A stretch of DNA of 64,000 nucleotides from Saprospiraceae bacterium (GTDB taxonomy: Bacteria; Bacteroidota; Bacteroidia; Chitinophagales; Saprospiraceae). Below are positions 27,071 through 37,200 of the stretch, piece by piece. The number at the start of each line of letters is the position of its first letter. Within the stretch, counting starts at the first letter, position 1. The position numbers were made by a program, and so were the translations under genes. The DNA lies in assembly GCA_019638385.1 (NCBI GenBank), contig JAHBTW010000019.1:45586-109585 (forward strand), in the 5' to 3' direction. The notes under the pieces are model-generated. The model saw only the letters and a list, made by a program, of their open reading frames with translations, did no database searches and was not told the origin of the DNA.

Positions 27071-28168
27071 TCAATTATACCTCACCTCCACAATCTCCAA
27101 CCTCAACCAATCGTAATCCCCTTCCTCTAATTTCCAGATCACCTTGTATTTCGTAGCAAAGCGGATGCCGTCGAATTCCTTCACCGTGCCCGGCTCGGCT
27201 TCTATGCCCCAGCGCTCCAGGGTAGCGCCTTCCTTGCGGTCGTAGTAGCGCATGGCCTCTAAGCTCATCATGTCGCCGGCTTCGTTGAAATGGTAATCCA
27301 TGGACGCGGTGACGCCCCCGTAGGTCATGGTTGCTCTGGCGGTCAGCGAATCCACTTCCTCCCATTGCAGGTAATCGCTCAGCGCGGCAGTGGGAAACCA
27401 GGCGATCTCGCCGAGGTAGCGCAGCATGGTACCCTGGTCCATCGTGGGACCTTTGCTGTCGGCTACAGGAATGGCCGACAATACCTTAATAAGCATGTGT
27501 CCGTGCCCGTTCAGGTACTTGTCGCGGCCGCGCGTAGGCAACAGCGGAGACATTTGCACATCGGCCACCCATACGAAACCGGGCGGGTTGGGGGTGAAAT
27601 ACTGTTCAGCCGTGAAGGGAATCCATTTTTTGGATGCGGGATCGGTGCGCAGGACGCCGGTTTGCTTCAGGTAAATCGTGTGGATCAACTCATGGCCCAC
27701 CGCGCCGGCGTGCCGCAGCCAGCGTTGCACCACCGGTGGTAACGGAGCGATCATTTCCTCCGTGACGATTTGCTTTTCCGGCAAGGTGACGGGCAGTAAT
27801 GCGGCGATGTCATTTTTCACCATAGCGTCGAAATGCCGGGAGGCGAACGCCAAGGCAATTCCGATGAGTACGATTACATTGGCAATGGTCCCGAACTTCG
27901 CATCCCGCCAAGCCATGAAGATCAATACCTGCGACAACACGAGCGCCGGCGCGGCCAACATCCACCAGGCTTCTTTGCGCAGCAGGAGCAACACAACTGC
28001 GGCGGTAAACATCAGCCCGGCCAACAGCCAGAGCAAACCCACCGACTTATGGACGGACAGGCTGAGTTCGGACAGAGATTCCGGTTTAACGGACTTCACA
28101 TAACCCATGAAATGGATCAGTCCATGAACGAGTAAAATGAGCAGGAAGACAATGCGTATCATCGCCAT
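27071..28168 (-). CDS. DUF6544-family membrane protein
   Basis: 365 residues. The N-terminal third has four hydrophobic spans (about residues 5-22, 41-61, 69-89 and 95-112). The soluble C-terminal part (about 140-365) resembles the LolA-like beta domain of DUF6544 proteins, with FTAEQYFT, DQGTMLRYLGEIAWFPTA and EDG/KEFDGIRFATKY-like strands. The function of the family is unknown; an envelope role is likely. A perfect hairpin (28180-28200) lies 11 bases upstream of the ATG and may control translation. Single gene, divergent from the nfu-type gene. Confidence 0.78.
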   Translation of the reverse strand: MAMIRIVFLLILLVHGLIHFMGYVKSVKPESLSELSLSVHKSVGLLWLLAGLMFTAAVVLLLLRKEAWWMLAAPALVLSQVLIFMAWRDAKFGTIANVIVLIGIALAFASRHFDAMVKNDIAALLPVTLPEKQIVTEEMIAPLPPVVQRWLRHAGAVGHELIHTIYLKQTGVLRTDPASKKWIPFTAEQYFTPNPPGFVWVADVQMSPLLPTRGRDKYLNGHGHMLIKVLSAIPVADSKGPTMDQGTMLRYLGEIAWFPTAALSDYLQWEEVDSLTARATMTYGGVTASMDYHFNEAGDMMSLEAMRYYDRKEGATLERWGIEAEPGTVKEFDGIRFATKYKVIWKLEEGDYDWLRLEIVEVRYN

Positions 28169-28179
28169 TTATTTTTGGT

Positions 28180-28200
28180 GGGAGATTGAGACAATCTCCC
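28180..28200. promoter_or_regulatory. Hairpin in the leader of the DUF6544 gene
   Basis: Arms GGGAGATTG and CAATCTCCC with a 3-base loop, a perfect 9-bp stem just upstream of the start codon on the minus strand. It may be an operator or a translational control element. Confidence 0.45.
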
Positions 28201-28340
28201 TGCAAAGTTGGGCAGCAACCGACGAAATGGAAATGACAAAGGTCAGGCGGGGCAGTGATTATCGGCCAAAGCTACATCTTGGATGTGTTTGACCTTCAAT
28301 CAAATGGTTTCTCTAAACCGATTTTGGCCGCTGAAATTAT

Positions 28341-28438
28341 TGTCCACAGATTAACGGATTTCCACAGATTCTGCCCATGAGATAATCTTGATAATCCTAT
28401 AATCTGTGGACAAAATAAAAAACCCCGGTCCTTCGGGG
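28341..28438 (-). repeat. Inverted repeat plus minus-strand terminator
   Basis: TGTCCACAGATT (28341-28352) is matched by AATCTGTGGACA (28401-28412), with a partial third copy TCCACAGATT at 28361-28370. Directly beside it, on the minus strand, CCCCGAAGGACCGGGG (28438-28423) is followed by TTTTTTATTTT, a standard terminator shape. No minus-strand gene precedes it. Confidence 0.6.
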
Positions 28439-28505
28439 CGCCGGCTGTAACAGATTCTGCGACCCTTTTTTTGCCGCATCCCAAACCCTATCTCCGTTTT
28501 TGCGT

Positions 28506-28513
28506 TACCTTTG
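28506..28513 (+). promoter_or_regulatory. -7 box of the nfu-type gene
   Basis: TACCTTTG matches TAnnTTTG 27 bases before the ATG. No good -33 box is seen at 19-21 bases. Confidence 0.5.
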
Positions 28514-28540
28514 TAGATCAAATCTAAATAAGATAAAAAT

Positions 28541-29158
28541 ATGGAATCTACTGTTGCCAAAAGCCCGGTGATGCTCTATACCGAGGAAACGCCCAACCCC
28601 GAATCGCTCAAGTTTGTGACCAACCGCATGTTGTATCGCGGCACGGCCGATTTCCGCGAGGAGGCGCTGGCCCGCGAGTGGTCGCCGCTCGCAACGGCGC
28701 TGTTCGACCTGCCGTATGTGAAAGGCGTGTATATCACCAACAACTTTGTGACGGTGACCAAAGAGATGAATTACGACTGGGCCGACATCATGCTCAAGCT
28801 CAAAGAGTTCATCAAAGGATATGTGACCGACGAAGGCAAAATCATCCAGGAAGGATTCGCCGAAGCCATGGCCGAAATAGAAGCCCAACGCGATGCCGCC
28901 GGCCACAATTATTCCGAAGAGGATGCCGAACTCGTGCAGCGCATCCGCGACCTCATTGATACGTATGTGAAACCCGCTGTGGAAATGGACGGGGGCAACA
29001 TCGAGTTCCAATCCTTCCACAACGGCATCGTCACGGTTGTACTGCAAGGCTCCTGCAGCGGCTGCCCTTCCAGCACCGTCACGCTGAAAGCCGGCATCGA
29101 AGGCATGCTCACGCGCATGATCCCGGAAGTGAAAGAAGTGGTAGCTGAAATGGGATAA
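28541..29158 (+). CDS. Nfu/NifU-like iron-sulfur cluster carrier
   Basis: 205 residues. The Nfu N-terminal domain (about 10-95, starts YTEETPNPESLKFV) is joined to a C-terminal NifU domain (about 130-200) with the cluster-binding pair C172-x-x-C175 in GSCSGCPSS. Such proteins accept a 4Fe-4S or 2Fe-2S cluster from the SUF machinery and pass it to target enzymes in the cytoplasm. Two-domain length is normal. It stands alone, with its own -7 box (28506) and a strong terminator (29186-29214). The AT-rich leader without a Shine-Dalgarno sequence is usual for the phylum. Confidence 0.93.
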   Translation: MESTVAKSPVMLYTEETPNPESLKFVTNRMLYRGTADFREEALAREWSPLATALFDLPYVKGVYITNNFVTVTKEMNYDWADIMLKLKEFIKGYVTDEGKIIQEGFAEAMAEIEAQRDAAGHNYSEEDAELVQRIRDLIDTYVKPAVEMDGGNIEFQSFHNGIVTVVLQGSCSGCPSSTVTLKAGIEGMLTRMIPEVKEVVAEMG

Positions 29159-29185
29159 CTCGAAGATACAGGATCAAACACGCAT

Positions 29186-29214
29186 AGCCGTTCCGGGTTT
29201 CCGGGGCGGCTTTT
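29186..29214 (+). terminator. Terminator of the nfu-type gene
   Basis: An 11-bp stem, AGCCGTTCCGG/CCGGGGCGGCT with two G-U pairs, a 4-base loop and a TTTT tail. Confidence 0.75.
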
Positions 29215-29347
29215 GTCAACAAGGCGTGTCCGTCTATCGCATTAGGCGCTGCGCCGCCGCCAAGCAAATCCCCCAAATTCACCCTCGCCCATTTGCCTCT
29301 CCGGGTACACAGCGCATCGTTTCTCCTTGCTGCCGGCAGTACGCTGG

Positions 29348-31681
29348 TTACGGCTTCACCTTCTGCATCGGGTTCAACCTCGGCTCCTCGCGGTGCTTCT
29401 TATACACTTTAAAAAGGCGCGGCTCGGCGGGCATGGGCGCCGTGTTGTTGCGCTCGTCAATGTCGGCGGTTTCGCGATAAGGGTCGAGGCGAACGGAGAC
29501 GACGGGCTTTTCTTTGACGAAGGTTTTGGTGACCTGCCGTTCGTTTTTGCGCCATATTTCTGCCGGAATGCGCTCTATTTCAACCGTGCCGTCGGTAAAA
29601 GTCCATTCGATGATGAGCGGCATCACCAATCCGCCTTTGTTGCGGAAGAACAATTCGTAGTAGTTCTTTTTGCCGAAGCGTTTTACTTTTTCCGCTGCGC
29701 TGAAAGTTTCATCAAAAAGGTAGATCGTATTTTCTTGCACCGAATCCTCTGTTTCCCAGGGGCGGTAGGTGGTGTAAAAATCCACCAGATCGGGATCGGC
29801 TTCCACGGCGAAGGTCATGCCCGCTTCGCGGTTGCGGATTTTGGAAATATCGTCGAAAGGCTTGGTGGTTTTTTCGATCGTGAGCACCCTCTGTTTGGGC
29901 GGGTCGTTGGCCAGGTCCACCTTGTGCCATGCGATGCTGTCTAAGGCGATGTCCACCGGTTCGATGCCATAAAACCAGCCGCGCCAGAACCAGTCCAAAT
30001 CCACTCCGGCGGCGTCTTCCATGCTGCGGAAAAAGTCGGCAGGCGTGGGGTGTTTAAATGCCCAACGGCGGCTGTATTCCTTAAAAGCATAGTCGAACAA
30101 CTCGCGGCCCATGATGGTTTCGCGCAGGATGTTGAGGCCGGTAGCCGGTTTGGCGTAAGCATTCAGGCCGAAATGGACGATGTTTTCGCTATTGGTCATA
30201 ATGGGTTCGAGGCTGTCGGCAGGCATGCGCATGTAGTCGGTGATGAGATGAGCCGGCCCCCGGCGCTGCTTCCAGTTGTTGTCAAATTCGGAAAGGGCGA
30301 GGAATTGCAGAAAGGTGTTCAGCCCTTCGTCCATCCAGGACCACTGCCGCTCATCGCTGTTGATGATCATAGGGAAGTAGTTGTGCCCAACCTCGTGAAT
30401 GATGACGGAAATAGCGCCGTTTTTCTGTTGCTCGGTGTAGGTGCCGTCTTCTTCTGCCCGCCCGAAATTGAAGCAGATCATGGGGTATTCCATACCGTTT
30501 TGGGCCTCCACGGAAATGGCGATGGGGTAGGGGTAGGGAATGGAATATTTGGAATATACCCGCAAGGTGTGCTCCACGGCTTTGGTGGAATATTTGCGAT
30601 AAATGGGATACGCCTCTTTGGGGTAGTAACTCATGCACATCACCTGTTTACCTTCTTCGGTGGTGTGCGGCATGGCGTCCCAGATGAATTTGCGGCTGGC
30701 TGTCCAGGCGAAGTCGCGCACATTTTCGGCGTGATAAATCCAGGTTTTGGTCTTTTTGGTTTTGGCGCTTTGTTCGGTCTTTTTGGCCTCGTCCAAGGTC
30801 ACGATTTCCAGCGGCTCTTTGACGGTTTTCGCCTCGGTCCAGCGCTTCATCTGCGCCGGAGAAAGCACCTCTTGATAGTTCTGACATTCGCCGGTGGAGC
30901 CTACGACAAAATCGGCGGGCAGGGTCATTTTTACTTTAAAATCGCCGAAGCCGAGCGCAAACTCGCCGCGCCCGGTGAACTGCTTGTTTTGCCAGCCCGT
31001 CACATCGGAATACACGCACAGGCGCGGGTACCACTGCGTGATGGTGAAGAGGTAGTTGTCGTCTTTGGGGAAGTACTCGTAGCCGCCCCGGCCGCGCGGG
31101 CCGTTGATGCGGTCCACGATTTTGTAATTCCATTTCACCCGAAAAGCAAAGGTCTCGCCCGGCAGGAGCTTGGCCGGCAGTTCCACGCGCATCATGGTTT
31201 GGTTGATGGTGTAGGGCAGCGCGGCGCCGTCGGGCAGGGTTACGGATTCGATATTGTGGCCGTATTCGGTGAGGTCTTTCCACTGTTCGAGCATGTATAG
31301 CGCGGCTTCGTTCATGGCTTCTTCCATGGTGGAGCCGTTGAAATGGTGCATATCGTTGTGGCCCTGGTGCTGGTTTTCGTCGAGTTGGAGCCACAGGTAG
31401 CTGAGCGTGTGCGGCGAGTGATTGTAGTAAGTAATGAGTTCGCTGCCGTGCAGGCGCAGATCATCCACGTCTAAGCGACACTCAATATCGTAGTCGCATT
31501 GCTGCTGCCAGTATTGTGGGCCGGGCGCGCCGTCCACACCGCGGTAAGGTGTGGGGCCGGGCAGGCGGTAATCTAATTGTTCAAACCTGGCGCCGTGATT
31601 GGAGGGCGTTTGTTGTGCCGAAAGCGAGCCGGCAGTACACAAGCCGATGAAGGCCGTAACGAGTAAGTATTGCAATCTCAT
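29348..31681 (-). CDS. M1-family metallopeptidase, exported
   Basis: 777 residues. Signal peptide of about 22 residues (ends SLSAQ). The N-terminal beta domain is followed by a thermolysin-like catalytic domain: zinc ligands H429 and H433 in HEVGH, then E452 (MDEGLN), giving HExxH-x18-E. The aminopeptidase exopeptidase motif GxMEN appears changed (NGMEYP). The C-terminal 180 residues resemble the tail of the Bacteroidota M1 peptidases. Location: periplasm or outer membrane face. It starts 47 bp after the DUF6702 gene, a pairing that suggests co-transcription. Specificity unknown. Confidence 0.9.
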   Translation of the reverse strand: MRLQYLLVTAFIGLCTAGSLSAQQTPSNHGARFEQLDYRLPGPTPYRGVDGAPGPQYWQQQCDYDIECRLDVDDLRLHGSELITYYNHSPHTLSYLWLQLDENQHQGHNDMHHFNGSTMEEAMNEAALYMLEQWKDLTEYGHNIESVTLPDGAALPYTINQTMMRVELPAKLLPGETFAFRVKWNYKIVDRINGPRGRGGYEYFPKDDNYLFTITQWYPRLCVYSDVTGWQNKQFTGRGEFALGFGDFKVKMTLPADFVVGSTGECQNYQEVLSPAQMKRWTEAKTVKEPLEIVTLDEAKKTEQSAKTKKTKTWIYHAENVRDFAWTASRKFIWDAMPHTTEEGKQVMCMSYYPKEAYPIYRKYSTKAVEHTLRVYSKYSIPYPYPIAISVEAQNGMEYPMICFNFGRAEEDGTYTEQQKNGAISVIIHEVGHNYFPMIINSDERQWSWMDEGLNTFLQFLALSEFDNNWKQRRGPAHLITDYMRMPADSLEPIMTNSENIVHFGLNAYAKPATGLNILRETIMGRELFDYAFKEYSRRWAFKHPTPADFFRSMEDAAGVDLDWFWRGWFYGIEPVDIALDSIAWHKVDLANDPPKQRVLTIEKTTKPFDDISKIRNREAGMTFAVEADPDLVDFYTTYRPWETEDSVQENTIYLFDETFSAAEKVKRFGKKNYYELFFRNKGGLVMPLIIEWTFTDGTVEIERIPAEIWRKNERQVTKTFVKEKPVVSVRLDPYRETADIDERNNTAPMPAEPRLFKVYKKHREEPRLNPMQKVKP

Positions 31682-31728
31682 TGGAAATTATGTTTTATGC
31701 GCTTCAAATGAAAAAGAAAGGAATTGGT

Positions 31729-32202
31729 TCAAAAACTGAACCGGCCTTCCGTTTTTGTCGCCGTCAACATTTGGACTTTTTTGGAATGGGGCGGAAAGAT
31801 AGCGTAAACCATATTCACTTGCGTTCTGAATTGCTCCAGCAAGAGCGTATTTTTTATATAAATCTCTGAAAGGCCGCTGTTTGGCACGTTTTCCGAGCTG
31901 AATTGCACGGCCACCTGATCGTTTTTTTCGCGCAGCGAGCGGAACTGTATGGTCTGCTTCGTGCCGTTGAGTTTCCATTCAAAGCGCTTCAGGATATAAT
32001 TTTCCACATCTTTTTGCTCCATGCGGGGCGAAAAAGGATCGGCATACAGGGCTTCTTTCAGGTCGTCCTGAAAAATGTAAAAAGTCAGCCGGCAGCTTTC
32101 TGTTTCGGCGTGGTACTCAATTTCGCAAACGCTGAGCTTGAGATCGTGGGCCGGGTAGCTCGCCCATTGCAGCGCAGATAGCAGTATGAAGAAAGGAAGC
32201 AT
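31729..32202 (-). CDS. DUF6702-family exported protein
   Basis: 157 residues from the ATG at 32202, chosen because the next residues form a signal peptide (MLPFFILLSALQWASYPA); the upstream extension to 32328 runs over the divergent gene's promoter. The body has the DUF6702 pattern: VCEIEYHAETESCRLTFYIF, DDLKEAL, then an acidic/aromatic C-terminal half. The function is unknown; it is probably periplasmic. It precedes an M1 peptidase in a likely two-gene operon and is divergent from a membrane glycosyltransferase. Confidence 0.8.
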   Translation of the reverse strand: MLPFFILLSALQWASYPAHDLKLSVCEIEYHAETESCRLTFYIFQDDLKEALYADPFSPRMEQKDVENYILKRFEWKLNGTKQTIQFRSLREKNDQVAVQFSSENVPNSGLSEIYIKNTLLLEQFRTQVNMVYAIFPPHSKKVQMLTATKTEGRFSF

Positions 32203-32297
32203 ATTATTTTTTGGTGGCAATGCGCCGGCTACTGTTGAGATGCTAAAACACTCGGAAAACGCGAAAACGGCAATGGCGGTTTTGACACGCAGAGCGC

Positions 32298-32305
32298 TAT
32301 CTTTG
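32298..32305 (+). promoter_or_regulatory. -7 box for the GT-C type gene
   Basis: TATCTTTG, 31 bases before ATG 32337. A TTTG at 32281-32284 is nearer (13 bases) than the usual -33 spacing. Confidence 0.4.
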
Positions 32306-32336
32306 CGCCGGTGCTCCGCCGAAAACAACCTTGTGC

Positions 32337-33995
32337 ATGAAACGCAATTTCCGAAAAACGATAAAAGCGCTGTTGCCGGCAGTATCGGCAGCCATTGCCC
32401 TGTTGCTACTCGCCGCTTTGTGGGCCGGACATGAGGCGAGCATTGCCGCTATCGCTTCGCTGGCCGGGCAGGCCGAAAAGGCCGAAAAAATAGCGGCATT
32501 GGTGACGCCGGCCAAATTCCGGCTATTGCTGTTGACCGGTGCGTTGTTGTCGGCAGGGTGTCTGGCGGCATGGAAATGGTTTGATTTACTCTTTGACCGG
32601 AGCGCTCGTTTTGTCACTTACACGGGTTCTGGAGTACGCGGCGTATTCCGCTCGTTTTTCCGCTCGAGGGCCAAATACCTGCTCATCATTCCGTTGTCGG
32701 CTTCAGTGTATTTTGCGGTCACGCTTCCGGTGAGTTACGACGAAGCCTGGACGTATCTGAACTTTACCACCAAATCGCCCATCGTGTCGCTGGCCTATTA
32801 TCCGGTGCCCAACAACCACATTTTGCACTCGCTGATTACAAATTTCACCCATTACATTCCAGGGCTAAGCCCGCTGTTCCGGCTACGGATTTCTTCCATA
32901 TTGGTAAATCTGCTGATCTGGATAACGGCCTACGGATTCGTGCGGCGCTTTTTTTCAGAGAAAGCGGCCTGGGTGGCGGTCGCAGTGGGGGCCATGCTCT
33001 TTATGTCGGTGTATTACAGCGTGATGTCGCGGGGATATGCCTTAGTGGTGTTGTTTTTTGTGGGCGCCCTATATGCGGCGTTTCATATCACGGAGAGCGG
33101 CGGGCGGCTGCGGCACTGGGCCTGGTTCAGTGTATGCAGCGTACTCGGCTTTTTCACCATGCCTTCGTTTTTGTATCCTTTCCTGACCTTGCAGGTATGG
33201 ATATTGGTGTGTAACAGACAACTCATCGCGCGGCAGATCGCGTTCGGATTCGCCACAGCGGCCTATACGGCCTTGTTGTACCTGCCGGTAGTAGCGGTCA
33301 ACGGCATCGGGGCGCTCACGGCCAATCCGTTTGTGCGGCCCATTTCCCGGCAGGAGGTCATGGAGCGGATGCCCGGCTACTTTGCCGATACCCTGCGCGA
33401 CATTTTTGGAATGCCACACCAGTTGGTAGCGGTTTTTTTGGCAGTCTCCCTTTCGGTTTTGTTTTGGCGATACGGCCGGCGCTACCAGTCTTTGGCGGTA
33501 GTGCTGGTGCTGATGCCCTTTGCGTTGCTCGCGGCGCATTCGGTCATACCGTTTCCCCGGACCTTTGTTTATTATGGATTTGCAGGGGTGTTTTTATTGG
33601 TAATAGCTTGGCACAAAGAGATTTTGAAAATAAATGCCGCCTGGCTGCCGGTGGCGCTACTGGGAATTCAGGTAACGCTGTTTTTCAACTTCCGCGCCCG
33701 TATTGATGCCTACGAGATTTACAACACCACCTATTACCCCATCAATCAAAAGATAGCCGGCAACAAAAGCTACTATTTCAATACCCGCACATTTGATACC
33801 AATCTCAGTTTTGAACTGCGCATAAAAGGCTACGAAATGACCAAACAACAACGGAATTTCCCGCCCCTGTACATGAGCGCCGACAGCATCTCCGGATTCG
33901 ACTACATCATCATTGACAAACCATTTGATCGCACCGTTCTGAAAAAACCGCTCTTTTCCGATCCTTATGTCAATGTGTACGAAGGCATAGAATGA
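32337..33995 (+). CDS. GT-C type integral membrane glycosyltransferase-like protein
   Basis: 552 residues from the ATG at 32337 (a TTG two codons earlier is less likely). About ten to eleven hydrophobic spans are visible. In the first large loop lies SYDEAWTY, the acidic D-E pair that GT-C enzymes (PMT/ArnT/GT39 type) use for catalysis; PNNHILHS and SRGYALVV recall the following loops of that superfamily. The C-terminal 100 residues are soluble. Expected to move a sugar from a polyprenyl-phosphate donor to a lipid or protein at the outer face of the inner membrane. Donor and acceptor cannot be told. No glycan cluster surrounds it. Confidence 0.7.
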   Translation: MKRNFRKTIKALLPAVSAAIALLLLAALWAGHEASIAAIASLAGQAEKAEKIAALVTPAKFRLLLLTGALLSAGCLAAWKWFDLLFDRSARFVTYTGSGVRGVFRSFFRSRAKYLLIIPLSASVYFAVTLPVSYDEAWTYLNFTTKSPIVSLAYYPVPNNHILHSLITNFTHYIPGLSPLFRLRISSILVNLLIWITAYGFVRRFFSEKAAWVAVAVGAMLFMSVYYSVMSRGYALVVLFFVGALYAAFHITESGGRLRHWAWFSVCSVLGFFTMPSFLYPFLTLQVWILVCNRQLIARQIAFGFATAAYTALLYLPVVAVNGIGALTANPFVRPISRQEVMERMPGYFADTLRDIFGMPHQLVAVFLAVSLSVLFWRYGRRYQSLAVVLVLMPFALLAAHSVIPFPRTFVYYGFAGVFLLVIAWHKEILKINAAWLPVALLGIQVTLFFNFRARIDAYEIYNTTYYPINQKIAGNKSYYFNTRTFDTNLSFELRIKGYEMTKQQRNFPPLYMSADSISGFDYIIIDKPFDRTVLKKPLFSDPYVNVYEGIE

Positions 33996-34094
33996 CCCCT
34001 TGCGGGCAAAAAAATTAACACTCCGGTAAAGTTATGAATAACAATAATTTACATATTTACAAACGGAATTTTGTAAGAAATATCTAAGCAAGTA

Positions 34095-34126
34095 TTTACA
34101 TTTTAAGATTAACTCACATATATTTG
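34095..34126 (+). promoter_or_regulatory. Promoter for the S8 protease gene
   Basis: TTTA (34095-34098), 20 bases, TATATTTG (34119-34126). One mismatch in the -33 box. It implies a leader of about 100 bases. Confidence 0.5.
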
Positions 34127-34232
34127 CATTCACATACTTGAACTACACCCCCCGCGTTTTTTCCCCCGCCCCAATTCCACCGACCGTTAATGAAGCATTT
34201 TTGAGCTTGGGAGGCCCAAAAACAGCACATTT

Positions 34233-37200
34233 ATGAACACAGGCAAATTCACACTTTGTCTCTGTCTGGCCATTTTTCCTTGGCTGTTGACAGGACAAAA
34301 CGACTACACCGTCACTTTTCATTCGGGCACAGCTCCGACATCGGCTTATCTCAAGCCTTCACATGTAACGCCGGCCGTCCGGGATGCAGCGGCATTCGGA
34401 CAACGGAGCTATCTGTTACTCCAGTTTGAGGACATCCCCAATGTCACGCAACAGCAAATATTGAGCGCAATGGGCGTGTCGCTGCTCCATTATATGCCCA
34501 ATTACGCGTACTTCAGTAGCCTTCCGGCCGATCTCGATCTCAACGCATTGCCGGGCCTCAAATCGGTTATGTTGCCCCGGTGGCGCTGGAAACTCTCCCG
34601 GCAACTCATTGACGAGGAATACCCAGCTCATGCTCTCAGCGATGCGGGCATCCGGTTGGAGGTGTTCCCTTACGGGGATATTCCCGCAGCTATGCTTGCC
34701 GAGTGCTTAGAGGCAATGGCGTATCAACAGGTAGAAGTATTTCCCGACCGGGTGCAATTGACCCTCCCCATAGAACAAATTCCAACACTGGCCTCGCTAC
34801 CGGCGATACTATTTGTATCGCCGGTAGAAGGTACTTCTTTTTCGGAAGGGGATGTCGGGCGCAGCCAGGTGCGCAGCCATTTTCTGAGCGCCGGCCCGCA
34901 GCTCGGCTTTGACGGCTTCGGCGTATCGGTAGCCTTGGGCGATGACGGCCTGGCCGCGCATCAGGATGTAAAAGGCAGGGTTACAAACCATACTACGTTG
35001 GACCACGGCTCTCACGGCGACATGACGCTGGGACTGTTCGTCGGCGCCGGCAACATCAACCCCAAGGGAATAGGCATCGCCACCGGCGCTATGATGCATC
35101 TGTATTATTACAGCGACTACCCGCACATCGTCAACGCGATTGACAATTTCCTCAGCCTCGGCACGGTCATCACTTCCACTTCGTATGGCGACGGCTGCGG
35201 CGGCATTTATGCCAACACAGCCCGCGCCTTAGACCTTCAGGTAGTAATGCGCCGGGAATTGCTGCATGTCTTTTCCGCCGGTAATAACGGGCTTATGGGT
35301 TGCGGCGCTTACGGCAATCTGGGATATTTCAACGACATCCGGTTCGGCAACATCACGGGCGGGCGAAAAGCCGCCAAACACGCCCTATTAGTCGGAAATA
35401 CCTACTACAATGATTCGCTGCGCCTCAACAGCAGCAGAGGGCCGTTGCTCGACGGAATGCTCAAGCCCGATCTGGTAGCGCATGGTCAGGACAACCTCTC
35501 CCTCGGCCCCAACAACACTTATCTGCCCGGCGGAGGCACTTCCGCCGCCGCGCCGGTTGTGGCCGGGCTGTCCGCACAACTTTATCAGGCATATCGCAGC
35601 CAGTTCAACGGCGCGAATCCCACCTTCGCACACATCAAAGCAGCGCTGCTCAATACCGCCGATGACCTCGGCCGGCCCGGCCCCGACTACGAATACGGCT
35701 GGGGAAGGCCGCACGGCGGACGGGCGTTGAAGGTTATCCAAAACGGCTGGTTCATACAAGGCACAGTGGCGCATCAGGGGCAAAATACGCACACCGTACC
35801 CGTGCCCGCCGGTGCTCATCAACTGCGCATCATGGTGTATTGGTTCGATCCGGCGGCCACGCTCAATGCTACCAGATCGCTCGTCAATGACTTAGATATG
35901 ACCCTGCTGGCGCCGAACAACACGAGTTTTCGGCCCTGGGTGCTCAGCACGGCATTACATATAGACAGCATCACCAAACCCGCCTACCGGGGCACAGACC
36001 GCGTCAATCCCGTGGAGCAAATCACTGTTGACAATCCGCAAATCGGCAATTACCAAATCCAAATCAAAGGCCATCTCATACCCCAGGGGCCGCAGGATTA
36101 CGTCATTGCTTACTATATTGAACAACAGCCGCTTGCCGTTGCATATCCCACCGGAGGAGAAGCATTTGTACCCGGCGAAACCGAGGTTATCCGCTGGGAT
36201 GCAGTCGGCAATCAAGGGCAATTCAAAATAGAATATTCCACCGATAACATGGCCACCTGGCAAAGCATCGCCACCGGCCTTGACGGCAAAAGCCGCCATT
36301 TCGACTGGACCGTGCCGGCCACGGTAACCGGGCGCGCTTTCATCCGGGTGGGCCGAAACGGGATATTGCACACTTCCCCGACCGCTTTTAACATCATCGG
36401 ACTGCCCAATTTCAGCATCCAAAACGGGGGCGAACATCAGGGCCGAATTTCATGGTCGCCGGTACCCGGCGCCAACAGATATACCGTGTATGCCATGGGC
36501 GAACGCTACATGGAACCGATCGGAACGACTTCCGACACTACCTTTTTGTTTCCGGTGCAACCCTTCAGCGACAACTGGTACAGTGTGGGCGCGGGGCACT
36601 CCTCCGGCATTACAGGGCGAAGAGCTTACGCCAAACCCTATTTCCACACGCCCTGCCAAACCGGTGCGCAACTCACCATTAAATTCGATCAATTCCCCGG
36701 AGAAACCCGCTGGGAAATTCGCAACAACGCAGGCAATATTCTGACAATGGGCGGCCCTTATACCGGCTACACGCCGCACTCCACCATTGTGGAAACACTG
36801 TGCCTCCCCTACGGCTGTTTTGAACTCGTGGTGTACGACGGCTACAACGACGGGCTTTGTTGTCAAAACGGACAGGGCTTTTACCAATTGCGCAATTCGG
36901 CAGGCGCCCTCATCGCAAGCGGGAGTCAGTTCGGCAATATTGACACCCGGCCGTTTTGCCTCAATGCCCCCGGCACGCCGTTGTCGGCCAATGCTTTTGT
37001 ACAACAGCAGGTGAGTTGCCAGGGGGGGGCCAACGGCATTGCGCGGGTGAATGCCACCCAAGGTACCGGCGCCTATTACTACAACTGGAGCAACGGCGCT
37101 ACCACTGCCATCGCGTCCGGATTGGCGGCGGGCGCCTACACCGTCACCGTCACCGACGGCATAAGCCAGGTAGTAGCCTCCGTAGTCATTACGGCGCCGC

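Noticed and set aside
30050..31300. 416-residue + strand frame
   Set aside because: It is antisense to the clear M1 peptidase and has no recognisable domain; it arises from codon bias.
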